A stretch of 14,841 bases of DNA, taken from assembly GCA_016234425.1 (NCBI GenBank), contig JACRCA010000239.1:1-14841 (forward strand). Direction: 5' to 3'. Both the position numbers and the translations under genes were made by a program. This DNA comes from Deltaproteobacteria bacterium. Its GTDB lineage: Bacteria > Desulfobacterota > SM23-61. Below, one piece after another: positions 1-6,721 of the stretch (within the stretch, counting starts at the first letter, position 1; every line of letters starts with the position of its first letter). The notes below the pieces were generated by a model, which made no database searches, had not been told where the DNA came from, and saw nothing but the letters and a program-made list of their open reading frames with translations.

Positions 1-1439
1 TCCCGCAAATAATACCCCTTCTCCAAAGCCACGATGGCCCCGCCTTGGGCTTCTACCTTTCCGTAACACTCCCGGCCTTTCTCTTCCAGCTGGATGGTCA
101 GGCTCTCCACAAAGTAAGATCCCCCCAGCGGGTCCACAGTTTGGCCAACTAAAGATTCATCATGGAAAATACTCTTGGTAATCTGGCTGAGGCGAGTAGA
201 TTCAAAAGTGGGCAGGGCCAAAGCTTCGTCATGGGCAGGCGTGGCAATGTTTTCCACTCCCCCAAGGATCGAGGCCAAAACATGAATCGTAGTCCGCACA
301 ATGTTGTTCAAGGGCTCCTGAGCAGTTAATCGGTGTCCCCCGGTAAATATCGTTAATCGAAGGGCAACAACCCGGGGATCATCGGTGTTAAACCTCTGCC
401 GGGCCACCCTCGCCCATAGCCGACGGACTGCCCGAAATTTGGCCACTTCTTCAAAGAGATCATTATCCGCGGTCATATGAAGGTTAATCCAGGGCATGAA
501 CTCCTCGGGTGGAATGCCCTTCTTCTGAGCGGCTTCAACGTAAGCGACTAAGTTGGCTACACCGAACCCGATCTCCTGACCTGTGGTGCACCCTCCCCAG
601 CGCATGGTCGTAGTGCAATTGTATTGAGGTTCCCAACCCGGGAGATATTTTCGGATGTACTCCACTACATCGGAAGCGAGATCTACGGCAACCCGCGGTG
701 GAAAGATATAGGTTCCCCGCCCCGTGTATTCTTTGATGGGGTCATTTTGAATCCAGACCCTCATCTTGCCCGGATCCAGTTCGAACCTTTCTCCCAGGGC
801 ATAAAACATGGCCAGAATCCAAGGACCAATGCAGTTGCCGACCGTTCCAGTGTGAATGCGATCCAAGGGTAAGCCGCTAAAGACCCGCTCCATGTCCGGT
901 AAGGTGCATAGGGCCACCCCCACTTTGCCCACTTCCCCTCGCGCTAAGGAGTGATCCGAGTCATATCCATTTTGCGTGGGCAGATCAATGGCCAGGCTGA
1001 TCTGGTTTGCACCGGCGGCGACCAGCGCCCGGTACCGTTCATTGGCACTCTCGCTCGATCCATAACCGGAGTAAAAGCTCAAAGGCCATCGGAAAGCCCG
1101 GTAGCCCAGAGGGTCGCGCCCCCGGGTGAAAGGAAATTGCCCGGGGAAGCCGATGTCCTGAATGGGGTTTGTGCCTTCAAGGTCCAGCGGAGTGTAGAGC
1201 CGCTTGACCACAATCTCTCCCCCGCCGGTGCGGAACTCCTGTTTGGTCTCTTCTTTCAAGACCCCACTGTAGCAGCGGAACTGCACCTTTATATCTCCCG
1301 GGGCCAGACGCTCCCGGAGCGGCCCTTTTTCCCATGCTTTGTATGCTTCAGCAAAGTCATCCTGGGCACTTATGGCTCCCGCTTTTCGCGCGGGTTTCAC
1401 CACATTTTTCGACGCTTTCATCTTCCCTTTTTGTGGCAT
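1..1439 (-). CDS. B12-dependent acyl-CoA mutase, large subunit (methylmalonyl-CoA mutase family), C-terminus cut by window edge
   Basis: About 479 codons are visible and the frame is still open at position 1. The start ATG at 1439 is preceded by a purine-rich AAAGGGGGT. The protein is a member of the methylmalonyl-CoA mutase (MCM) superfamily TIM-barrel domain: in order it shows FPFTRG, the Tyr113 region, SGYGSSESAN, a GYDSDH motif, IQNDPIKEY, and RGTYIFPP. By comparison with Propionibacterium MCM, Tyr113 and Arg241 match Tyr89 and Arg207, which bind the substrate carboxylate, so a dicarboxylyl-CoA-like substrate is plausible. The position 37 residues after Arg241, His244 in MCM, is Thr278 here (CTTTMRWGG in place of GYHMQEAG), and TIRQ is replaced by PLSF. 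It is therefore not a standard MCM. Whether a B12-binding domain is fused or encoded by a separate gene cannot be seen. It lies 71 nt downstream of a TAXI binding-protein gene. Confidence 0.88.
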   Translation of the reverse strand, partial: MPQKGKMKASKNVVKPARKAGAISAQDDFAEAYKAWEKGPLRERLAPGDIKVQFRCYSGVLKEETKQEFRTGGGEIVVKRLYTPLDLEGTNPIQDIGFPGQFPFTRGRDPLGYRAFRWPLSFYSGYGSSESANERYRALVAAGANQISLAIDLPTQNGYDSDHSLARGEVGKVGVALCTLPDMERVFSGLPLDRIHTGTVGNCIGPWILAMFYALGERFELDPGKMRVWIQNDPIKEYTGRGTYIFPPRVAVDLASDVVEYIRKYLPGWEPQYNCTTTMRWGGCTTGQEIGFGVANLVAYVEAAQKKGIPPEEFMPWINLHMTADNDLFEEVAKFRAVRRLWARVARQRFNTDDPRVVALRLTIFTGGHRLTAQEPLNNIVRTTIHVLASILGGVENIATPAHDEALALPTFESTRLSQITKSIFHDESLVGQTVDPLGGSYFVESLTIQLEEKGRECYGKVEAQGGAIVALEKGYYLR

Positions 1440-1485
1440 TGCTCTTACCCCCTTTATGTGACCTGCCCAATGGTTACGTCCGGGA

Positions 1486-1507
1486 GGGCGACCCCATCGG
1501 GTCGCCC
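1486..1507 (-). other. Perfect intercistronic hairpin
   Basis: A 9-bp perfect inverted repeat, GGGCGACCC (1486-1494) and GGGTCGCCC (1499-1507), with a CATC loop, sits just after the stop codon of the upstream TAXI gene and before the mutase start. On the transcribed minus strand it is not followed by a U-run, so it is not a classical intrinsic terminator. It could stabilise the 3' end of the TAXI message or cause partial termination. Confidence 0.7.
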
Positions 1508-1510
1508 TTA

Positions 1511-2515
1511 CTATTTCTTTTTCCAAACCAGGTGATCAGGGATCGCTACGCCGATCTCCCTATAGTATTTCACCGCCCCCGGGTGAATGGGAGCAACCAT
1601 ATTCACCATATCCTGGGGTTTGACCCATTTTGCTGCTGGAGCTGCCTTCACTACTTCATCCCAGTGCGCCCAGATGACCTTGATGAGCTTATAAACCAAA
1701 TCATCGGTAAGTCCCGGCCGGGCGTTGACCGTCTGGAAACCCATGGTTGTGGGGATATCTTCAGTCTGAAAAGCATATGTCTTGGCTGGGATGACATCTG
1801 GAACCTGATACGGATAGGCAGCATGGACTTTCTTTTGCTCTTCAGGGGTCATGGGCAGAAATCTGACCTTTTGAACCGCCGCGATGTCCATCAAGCCGCC
1901 CCATGGTGCTCCCACGCCATAGATCATAGCGTCGACGCGCCGGTCTTTGACCATCTCAATAGCCTCTGAAGGAGTGGAAAAAATAAACTTGGGCTTGATT
2001 CCTAAAACCTTACAAATTTCCTCCTGAATGATACTGGTCGGTGATCCCCTGGCCCCAACGCATAGCCGCTTGCCTTCCAGATCTTTCCAGGCCTTAATGG
2101 GGGAATCAACGTACGTAAAAGCTTGATTAAACCCTTTCGTGGCTGGCAGGATCGAGCAGAAATTGGAGAGCTTATCTTTAGTAAAATACATGCCATTCAT
2201 GGCATAAAAATCTCCGGACGTAGAAGCCCCAGCCAGATCTAGCTCCCCTTTGTCCATCGGGATGTAATTCGCCGTGGTGCCGGGTGTGGCTAAAACCGTG
2301 ATGTCCAAATCGGGGATGTATTTTTTCCAGGTCTCCGATAGAAGCGCACAAAACATATAGATCCAGGTTCCAGTTGAAGCTCCCCCCATGGAAAGGCGAA
2401 TCTTTTCTGGAGCGGCAGCCGCTTCACTCTTCCAGGCAAAGGGCAAAGCCAAAGAGAAAGCCATCAGAAGAATGGGAATAAGATAAATACATTTCCTGAA
2501 CTTTTTCTTTTCCAT
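1511..2515 (-). CDS. TAXI-family TRAP transporter solute-binding protein (no permease gene adjacent)
   Basis: A 334-residue secreted periplasmic binding protein. The N-terminus is a signal peptide: basic MEKKKFRK, a hydrophobic core to about residue 27, and an Ala-rich stretch (about residues 32-36) as the likely cleavage region. The mature part has TAXI-family features: IRLSMGGASTGTW at the start, ATPGTTANY, LDLAGASTSGD, GKRLCVGARGSPTS, and a C-terminal PIHPGAVKYY. In TAXI-TRAP systems this protein captures an organic acid and delivers it to a fused membrane permease. It is a clear paralogue of the binding protein at 13393-14382, sharing LDLAGAS-SGD, G-GSPTS, PSE-IE and HPG-YY. The start is supported by AAGGAGGG 8 nt upstream. 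No permease gene flanks it in the window; it may share the one at the right edge or be a stand-alone sensor or scavenger. Confidence 0.93.
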   Translation of the reverse strand: MEKKKFRKCIYLIPILLMAFSLALPFAWKSEAAAAPEKIRLSMGGASTGTWIYMFCALLSETWKKYIPDLDITVLATPGTTANYIPMDKGELDLAGASTSGDFYAMNGMYFTKDKLSNFCSILPATKGFNQAFTYVDSPIKAWKDLEGKRLCVGARGSPTSIIQEEICKVLGIKPKFIFSTPSEAIEMVKDRRVDAMIYGVGAPWGGLMDIAAVQKVRFLPMTPEEQKKVHAAYPYQVPDVIPAKTYAFQTEDIPTTMGFQTVNARPGLTDDLVYKLIKVIWAHWDEVVKAAPAAKWVKPQDMVNMVAPIHPGAVKYYREIGVAIPDHLVWKKK

Positions 2516-2670
2516 CTTTTGAGCCCTCCTTATAAATGAATTGTCTTGCCAAAAACAATACCCTAATCCCTTCCGTCGACCTGAAAATATTCATTCCGTA
2601 AGTCTTCTTCATAACCCCCTTTCTAGTCAAAATCAGCCCGTCTCATATAGAGACTGTGTCGTAATTCGTC

Positions 2671-2718
2671 ATGCCCGCATAAGCGGGCCCTGTACCTGGT
2701 ATGGTACAGGGCGGGCAT
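2671..2718. repeat. Nested palindrome with two alternative pairings
   Basis: ATGCCCGC (2671-2678) can pair with GCGGGCAT (2711-2718), enclosing an inner 9-bp stem CCCTGTACC/GGTACAGGG (2688-2696 and 2703-2711). The GCCCGC arm (2673-2678) can instead pair with the closer GCGGGC (2683-2688) across an ATAA loop. It resembles the GTCATTCCCGC-type dispersed intergenic palindrome with a second palindrome inserted in its loop. Confidence 0.6.
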
Positions 2719-2786
2719 CCAGACAGGTCGAATCATTGAAAAAATCTTGCCGGTAAGCTAACTTCTTCACATAAAGATTGCACCGG

Positions 2787-2806
2787 ATTCCCGCTTTCGC
2801 GGGAAT
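2787..2806. repeat. ATTCCCGC/GCGGGAAT dispersed intergenic palindrome
   Basis: An 8-bp perfect stem (2787-2794 with 2799-2806) and TTTC loop, followed by GACATTGC. This matches the common bacterial intergenic repeat core GTCATTCCCGC-N4-GCGGGAAT. GTGCAAT-like sequence flanks it on both sides (2777-2783 and 2808-2815, inverted by strand). Degenerate half-copies (CGCGGGGA, CGCGGGAAT) follow at 2867-2890. No U-run follows on either strand, so it is unlikely to be a terminator. Confidence 0.65.
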
Positions 2807-2945
2807 GACATTGCACTGGGTTCCCGGTCCCTACTCCCCCCTCCCTGTTTTCACAGGGATAAATTTCGCGGGGACAAGCTTCGCGGGAATAAAGGCTTTT
2901 TTTCATTATGACACAGTTTCATAGGCAGGCGGGTTCCCAATTCGT

Positions 2946-4553
2946 TCAACTGCGAAGGACCATCCCCCCATCCCGGGGATCCGCAGCCCCTGTCCAATCT
3001 CCTGAAACGGGGTCTCGGTGAATCGCATGAACACAACCCGAAAGAGTTCGGTGGTAGGAATGCAGGCTATGTTCAACTCGATTGCCCATTTTCTCAAGCC
3101 GGCGCACGGTTTTCACCGGGATGCGAGATTCCAGGGTGATGATTTTTCCTTCAGAGTGGAACCTGGGTAGAGAAACAGCCTCCCGGATCGGCAGACCAAA
3201 ATCAACGACGTTGAGGATCGTCTGCACTACGCCATGAATGATTCCCTGCCCCCCGGGTGCCCCCAGGACCATGAACAATTTCCCGTCCCGAAAAATGACA
3301 GAGGGAGACATCCCGGTGGTGCGGCGTTTTCCGGGAGCGATAGAATTGGGAAAACCCGCAACGGGGTTGAAGCGATGCATCTGCCCATTGAATAGAAAAC
3401 CCAGGCCAGGAACCACCACTCCGGAGCAGGCGCCTACCGAATGCGTCAGGGAAACGGCATTCCCATGGGCATCGACCGTGCAAACCTGGGTGGTGTTGGA
3501 ATGCTCGACTTCCCCGGTATGCCCCTGGGTAGCAACCATTTGCATTCTACACTGGGCGGCATAATCAGATGAGAGCAACAGCTCCATGGGAATGGAGACG
3601 AACTGTGGATCTCCCAAGTACTTTTCCAGATCTCGAAATGCGATGCGCATTGCTTGCGAGAGGAGGTGGATGTACTCAGCGGAATTGTGCACCATCTCTC
3701 CGAGAGGAAATCCCTCCAAGATTTTCAGTATTTCCAGAGCCACCAATCCTCCAGCAGGAGGGCCTGCGGCATGCACTTCATGCCCCCGGTAATGAATGCT
3801 AAGGGGCGGATTGGTCACCGTCTGGTAGTTGGCCAGGTCGATTTCATCGATGAGCCCGCCATTCTTCCGAAAATCTTCCGCGATTCTTCTGGCAATCTCT
3901 CCTTTATAGAAAGCATCTGGCCCCTCGGCAGCGATGGCTTCGAGGGTGTGGGCGTAATCTTCGTTTAGGACCTTTTCGCCTACTTTCCACAATTCTCCCC
4001 TATTGCTATAAATGGCGGTCGCCGCCGGTGTAGCGTTGAAACGCCTGATCTCAGGCAACCTTCCCGGCGGAGGGGGCTCGACCCAGAAATTCCACTGGTC
4101 TGGCCGCACTCGCCACCCTTCGTAGGCCAGACGAACGGCCGGCTGAAGGATAACCTTTAACGGTAAGGAACCAAAATCTTGGTGCGCCTGGCAGAGACCC
4201 TTCACCGCTCCTGGCACAGTGCAGGCTAAATAACCTATCTGGTTAGCGTAATCTTTGACGAGATAGGTTCCGGTAGCCAATGGGGCGCTTCCCTCTTCGG
4301 CGAGGGGGACGAACATATCGGGTTTCGCTCGCCGAGGCACTGTTCCATGGAAGGCAATCTCGGTCATTTTTTTTGAGGGAGCCGAGTAGATGAGCATCGT
4401 CCCGAAACCGCCGATGGAAGTCATCGAAGGGTCAATGACTCCCTGAACGAAAGCAGCTCCTATGGCAGCATCGATGGCATTTCCCCCTTGATCAAAAATT
4501 TCCGCGCCCGCCTCAACCGCCAAGGGTTGAGGAGCTACAACTATGTTCCTCAC
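2946..4553 (-). CDS. Gamma-glutamyltransferase-family Ntn hydrolase lacking the glutamate-binding pocket
   Basis: This 535-residue protein spans the full gamma-glutamyltransferase (GGT) fold: APQPLAVEAGAEI at the N-terminus, GGNAIDAA (about 23-30), SIGGFG, and the self-cleavage site with N-terminal nucleophile Thr354 in HSNTTQV. It then has VDAHGNAVSLT and the oxyanion Gly-Gly at 434-435 (GAPGGQG). Family members are made as a proenzyme and cut before this Thr. Compared with E. coli GGT, Arg114 is His69, Asp433 is Arg394, Ser462/Ser463 are Thr413/Gly414, and Asn411 is not conserved; only Gln430 (Gln391) remains. A true glutathione hydrolase is therefore unlikely; an amidase or acylase of the oxamate-amidohydrolase or cephalosporin-acylase type is possible. 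There is no signal peptide, so it is probably cytoplasmic. The start is GTG at 4553, 24 nt after the thiolase stop, with a close AGAGGAAG; translation is probably coupled to the thiolase. Confidence 0.9.
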   Translation of the reverse strand: MRNIVVAPQPLAVEAGAEIFDQGGNAIDAAIGAAFVQGVIDPSMTSIGGFGTMLIYSAPSKKMTEIAFHGTVPRRAKPDMFVPLAEEGSAPLATGTYLVKDYANQIGYLACTVPGAVKGLCQAHQDFGSLPLKVILQPAVRLAYEGWRVRPDQWNFWVEPPPPGRLPEIRRFNATPAATAIYSNRGELWKVGEKVLNEDYAHTLEAIAAEGPDAFYKGEIARRIAEDFRKNGGLIDEIDLANYQTVTNPPLSIHYRGHEVHAAGPPAGGLVALEILKILEGFPLGEMVHNSAEYIHLLSQAMRIAFRDLEKYLGDPQFVSIPMELLLSSDYAAQCRMQMVATQGHTGEVEHSNTTQVCTVDAHGNAVSLTHSVGACSGVVVPGLGFLFNGQMHRFNPVAGFPNSIAPGKRRTTGMSPSVIFRDGKLFMVLGAPGGQGIIHGVVQTILNVVDFGLPIREAVSLPRFHSEGKIITLESRIPVKTVRRLEKMGNRVEHSLHSYHRTLSGCVHAIHRDPVSGDWTGAADPRDGGMVLRS

Positions 4554-4577
4554 CTTCCTCTCTTTTCTGCCTGACCC

Positions 4578-5744
4578 CTACTTTTTTAGGATCTGCACGG
4601 TGCAGGCTGCGGTGTCTCCCATGATCGCCCCCCCCGAGCAATGGGTGAGGCCAATCTTCGCATTCCGCACCTGGCGTTTGCCCGCTTCCCCCCTTAAGTG
4701 CCAAACCACTTCCGCTACCTGGGCCACTCCTGTTGCTCCTACGGGATGACCCTTGGCCAGAAGCCCACCGCTGGGGTTCACGGGAAGCTTGCCCCCGATC
4801 TCTGTCAAACCTTCATCGACCCATCGGCCGTATTCGCCTTCGGGACAGAGACCCAGGCTCTCGCAGCGCAAAAATTCGGCGATGGTGAAACAATCGTGCA
4901 CTTCGGCTAAGCTGATATCCTCGGGGCCGATTCCGGCAAATTCATAGGCTTCTTTCGCGGCTCTTCTTTCCAATTCATTGCTGGTGATGTCCCGCAGAAT
5001 ATCATAGGTGCCAGTGGTCAGGATCGACGCGGCCACCCAAATCGGTTTCGTGGTATACTGGTAAGCCTTTTCTTTACTGCAGAGAACCGCAGCCGCAGCC
5101 CCATCGCCAATGGGACTACAATGGAGAACCGTCAGTGGATCACAGATCATACGGGCCTTGTGCACTTCTTCCAGGGTGCACTCCTTCTGGTACTGGGAGT
5201 TAGGGTTAAAACAACCGTTCTTGTGATTTTTAACTGAAACCTTGGCTAACTGGTCGATTGTCGTTCCGTACTTTTCCATATGCTTCTTGGCCCTCATGGC
5301 CCAGACTCCGGGCATGATCAAGCCCAAACCTCCTTCAACTTCTACGTCACTCGCTCCCGCTAAGGCCTGAACGGTTTTGCCTGTATCACTGGCGTAGAGC
5401 TTCTCTGCCCCCACGACCAAGGCTACATCATACAGTCCGGCAGCCACTGCGATCCAGCCCTCGCGGAAAGCTGAACTTCCGCTGGAACAGGCATTTTCGA
5501 TGTTGGTGATCGGGATGCCCACAATCCCCAAATCTCTCATGATTAACTGGCCCAGGACCATGGTTTGCCCGGTCATGACGCCCGAGACAGCGTTCCCGCA
5601 GTACCCCACCTGAATATCCTTCGGAGAGATACCCGCGTCTTTGAGAGCAGCCAGGCAGGCCACGCGACCCAGATCCTTCAAGCTAGTCCCAAGATATTTG
5701 CTAAACTTGGTCATGCCCACGCCAATCACACCTACTTCTCTCAT
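4578..5744 (-). CDS. SCP-x/archaeal-type thiolase
   Basis: A 388-residue acyl-CoA thiolase of the type that works with a DUF35 partner. It cleaves a 3-oxoacyl-CoA with CoA, or condenses two acyl-CoAs. Catalytic elements are all present (numbered from the start used here): nucleophile Cys86 in ENACSSGSSAF, His283 in EVHDCF, His333 in AKGHPVGATG, and the second cysteine Cys369 in THCSGG. Retention of both cysteines argues for real thiolase chemistry rather than the Ltp2-type retro-aldolase, where they are lost. Two in-frame ATGs exist at 5750 and 5744; the AAAGGAGG sequence directly abuts the first and is 6 nt from the second, so 5744 is the start. It lies downstream of the DUF35 gene, separated by a repeat-bearing spacer, and immediately upstream of the GGT-like gene. 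BbsAB benzoylsuccinyl-CoA thiolase is a known DUF35/thiolase precedent. Confidence 0.93.
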   Translation of the reverse strand: MREVGVIGVGMTKFSKYLGTSLKDLGRVACLAALKDAGISPKDIQVGYCGNAVSGVMTGQTMVLGQLIMRDLGIVGIPITNIENACSSGSSAFREGWIAVAAGLYDVALVVGAEKLYASDTGKTVQALAGASDVEVEGGLGLIMPGVWAMRAKKHMEKYGTTIDQLAKVSVKNHKNGCFNPNSQYQKECTLEEVHKARMICDPLTVLHCSPIGDGAAAAVLCSKEKAYQYTTKPIWVAASILTTGTYDILRDITSNELERRAAKEAYEFAGIGPEDISLAEVHDCFTIAEFLRCESLGLCPEGEYGRWVDEGLTEIGGKLPVNPSGGLLAKGHPVGATGVAQVAEVVWHLRGEAGKRQVRNAKIGLTHCSGGAIMGDTAACTVQILKK

Positions 5745-5745
5745 A

Positions 5746-5758
5746 ATCATCCTCCTTT
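5746..5758 (-). promoter_or_regulatory. Ribosome binding site that decides the thiolase start
   Basis: The minus strand reads AAAGGAGG followed directly by ATGATTATG. With zero spacing the first ATG (5750) is a poor initiator; the second (5744) has a standard 6-nt spacing. Confidence 0.75.
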
Positions 5759-5864
5759 GCTTTCAGTCAGGATTGTCAAAATCTAACCACAGAGACCGCA
5801 GAGGACCTATAAATTTTTAAGAGAGTTTCAGAAATTGTTAACCTCTTCTCTCTGCAACGCCCAA

Positions 5865-5893
5865 ATTATTAATCTCTTTGCCCATGCTATCAA
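5865..5893 (-). promoter_or_regulatory. Candidate sigma-70 promoter for thiolase/GGT-like genes
   Basis: On the minus strand, TTGATA (5893-5888) and AATAAT (5870-5865) each match the sigma-70 -35 and -10 consensus at 5 of 6 positions with a 17-nt spacer. Transcription would begin near 5858, giving a leader of about 110 nt before the thiolase start. This is a pattern match only. Confidence 0.35.
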
Positions 5894-5931
5894 CCAGACT
5901 GCGCAAAAAAAGACTTTCAAATCGCCCCCCA

Positions 5932-5953
5932 CCCCCCTTTACTGAAAGGAGGG
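5932..5953. repeat. CCCCCCTTT/AAAGGAGGG hairpin
   Basis: A 9-bp stem with one mismatch (5932-5940 with 5945-5953) and loop ACTG. It is G-rich on one strand and lies in the DUF35-thiolase spacer. There is no U-run adjacent on the transcribed strand, so termination is uncertain. Confidence 0.45.
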
Positions 5954-6111
5954 CGAGAGGGATTTTCATGGGTCGCGTGTGACGTCGCCCATAGCCGTAA
6001 ATAGGTCATCTCTTGCGCCAATACTCTGTGCAGGGAACTCTTCCGGAGTACACAGAGCTTCTATCCATGATCTATTTGATCTCTGTGCCCTCTGTGGTTT
6101 CATGGGTTCTT

Positions 6112-6519
6112 TCAGCCTTTGACCGGGCGGAAGAGATAGCCGAGGATGGGTTTACCGGCTTCCTCCCGCACCTGGCCGATGATCAACTCCATATCCATGC
6201 CCAATTTCAATTTCTCAGGTTCGGCTGCACTGATCTGGCAACAGATCCGGACCCCTTCGGGTAAGTCAATGTAGCCAAAGGCATAGGGTACCTTGAACCC
6301 GGGAGAAGGAACCCGGACCACCGTATAGGTGTAAAGCTTTCCCCGAGGCCTCAATTTTATATCCTCCAGGGCATCCTCTTTTAAGCATTCGGGGCAAAGC
6401 GCTGCTTTGGGGAAGTAAATCTTCCTACAAGCTTTACATTGGTTGCCCAGCAGAAAGGCCTGCTCTCCCGGAGATAGCGGCCAGGTAAAAAGACCCTCCT
6501 TAAAAGGAATCCCTTCCAT
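6112..6519 (-). CDS. DUF35 zinc-ribbon/OB-fold acyl-CoA-associated protein
   Basis: A 135-residue protein with an N-terminal rubredoxin-like zinc ribbon, Cys28-x2-Cys31 and Cys42-x2-Cys45, followed by an OB-fold domain (about 55-130; GKLYTYTVVRVPSPGF, PYAFGYIDLPEGVR). DUF35 proteins bind SCP-x/archaeal thiolases or related enzymes, placing the acyl-CoA between the two active sites; BbsA in benzoylsuccinyl-CoA thiolase is a characterised case. The pairing with the thiolase at 4578-5744 is inferred from order and strand despite the 360-bp spacer. The start ATG at 6519 has GGGAGGA 8 nt upstream. The length is normal for the family. Confidence 0.92.
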   Translation of the reverse strand: MEGIPFKEGLFTWPLSPGEQAFLLGNQCKACRKIYFPKAALCPECLKEDALEDIKLRPRGKLYTYTVVRVPSPGFKVPYAFGYIDLPEGVRICCQISAAEPEKLKLGMDMELIIGQVREEAGKPILGYLFRPVKG

Positions 6520-6721
6520 TATTTTGTCCTCCCAATAAATTCAGCCGTTTCATATTCCAGAATCCACCTTGGCCAAATAACCCGTCAGCAGATTGATTTT
6601 ATTCGGCTCTTCAGACTGACCCTGCTGATTCGCCAATGCCTGGGTCAATTATCGAGGAAAATAATTCAATTAACCATAGAACGCAGACCGAAGCAATCTT
6701 TAATTTTCGCCCCGAATCCTT

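Larger units (their letters stand above)
2646..2923. mobile_element. MITE-like element with imperfect terminal inverted repeats
   Basis: The ends are inverted copies of one another: ACTGTGTCGTAAT at 2653-2665 and ATTATGACACAGT at 2905-2917, with 12 of 13 matching, extended outward by TATAGAG and TTCATA. The 278-bp interior has no coding capacity and is filled with palindromes (2671-2718, 2787-2806, 2842-2859, plus two CGCGGG half-sites at 2866-2888). This architecture fits a non-autonomous miniature element. I see no clear target-site duplication, and the source transposon is not in the window. It is inserted just 23 bp past the GGT-like stop codon and probably separates that gene transcriptionally from the TAXI gene. 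Confidence 0.55.
2516..2945. other. 430-bp gene-free spacer dominated by palindromic repeats
   Basis: No credible gene lies between the GGT-like stop and the TAXI start. A short minus-strand frame from about 2630 runs out of frame into the TAXI gene and has no recognisable content. Most of the spacer is the MITE-like element at 2646-2923. The remaining 130 bp next to the TAXI gene contain its ribosome binding site; I could not find a convincing promoter there. Confidence 0.7.
5785..6099. repeat. Inverted-repeat-bounded intergenic element (ACCACAGAG ends)
   Basis: AACCACAGAGACCGCAGAG (5785-5803) and the complement of CTCTGTGCCCTCTGTGGTT (6081-6099) match at 16 of 19 positions in inverted orientation. 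A third and fourth copy of the CTCTGTG/CACAGAG core form an internal hairpin at 6024-6030 and 6051-6057. The ACCACAGAG-N-CACAGAG sequence is a familiar dispersed intergenic motif in environmental bacterial genomes. It could be a degenerate non-autonomous element or simply two copies of a short dispersed repeat. Confidence 0.45.
5766..6111. other. Gene-free spacer between DUF35 and thiolase genes
   Basis: About 345 bp without a credible ORF. It holds inverted-repeat ends (5785-5803 and 6081-6099), an internal CTCTGTG/CACAGAG hairpin (6024-6057), a C-rich/G-rich hairpin (5932-5953) and a candidate promoter (5865-5893). Confidence 0.7.

Noticed and set aside
1486..1507. Hairpin as an intrinsic terminator
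   Set aside because: The T-rich run lies on the side encoding the TAXI C-terminus; downstream on the transcribed strand there is no U-tract.
951..1969. Overlapping plus-strand frames (951-1535 and 1334-1969)
   Set aside because: They are antisense to the mutase and TAXI genes and have no domain features or plausible ribosome sites.
2424..2630. Minus-strand 68-codon frame with GGGGG upstream of an ATG at 2612
   Set aside because: It runs out of frame through the signal-peptide region of the TAXI gene and resembles nothing known; the TAXI start has a much better ribosome site.
2787..2806. Palindromes in 2671-2890 as a CRISPR array
   Set aside because: The copies are unequal, irregularly spaced and self-complementary with no uniform spacers; they are intergenic palindromes.
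4578..5744. Thiolase as an Ltp2-type retro-aldolase because of its DUF35 partner
   Set aside because: Both catalytic cysteines and the GHP histidine are present, which fits thiolysis better.
6545..6645. Short minus-strand frame (about 32 codons from a TTG) in the DUF35/CoA-transferase spacer, protein-like in composition
   Set aside because: It begins with TTG right after an in-frame stop and has no Shine-Dalgarno; it may be a degraded remnant but cannot be supported.
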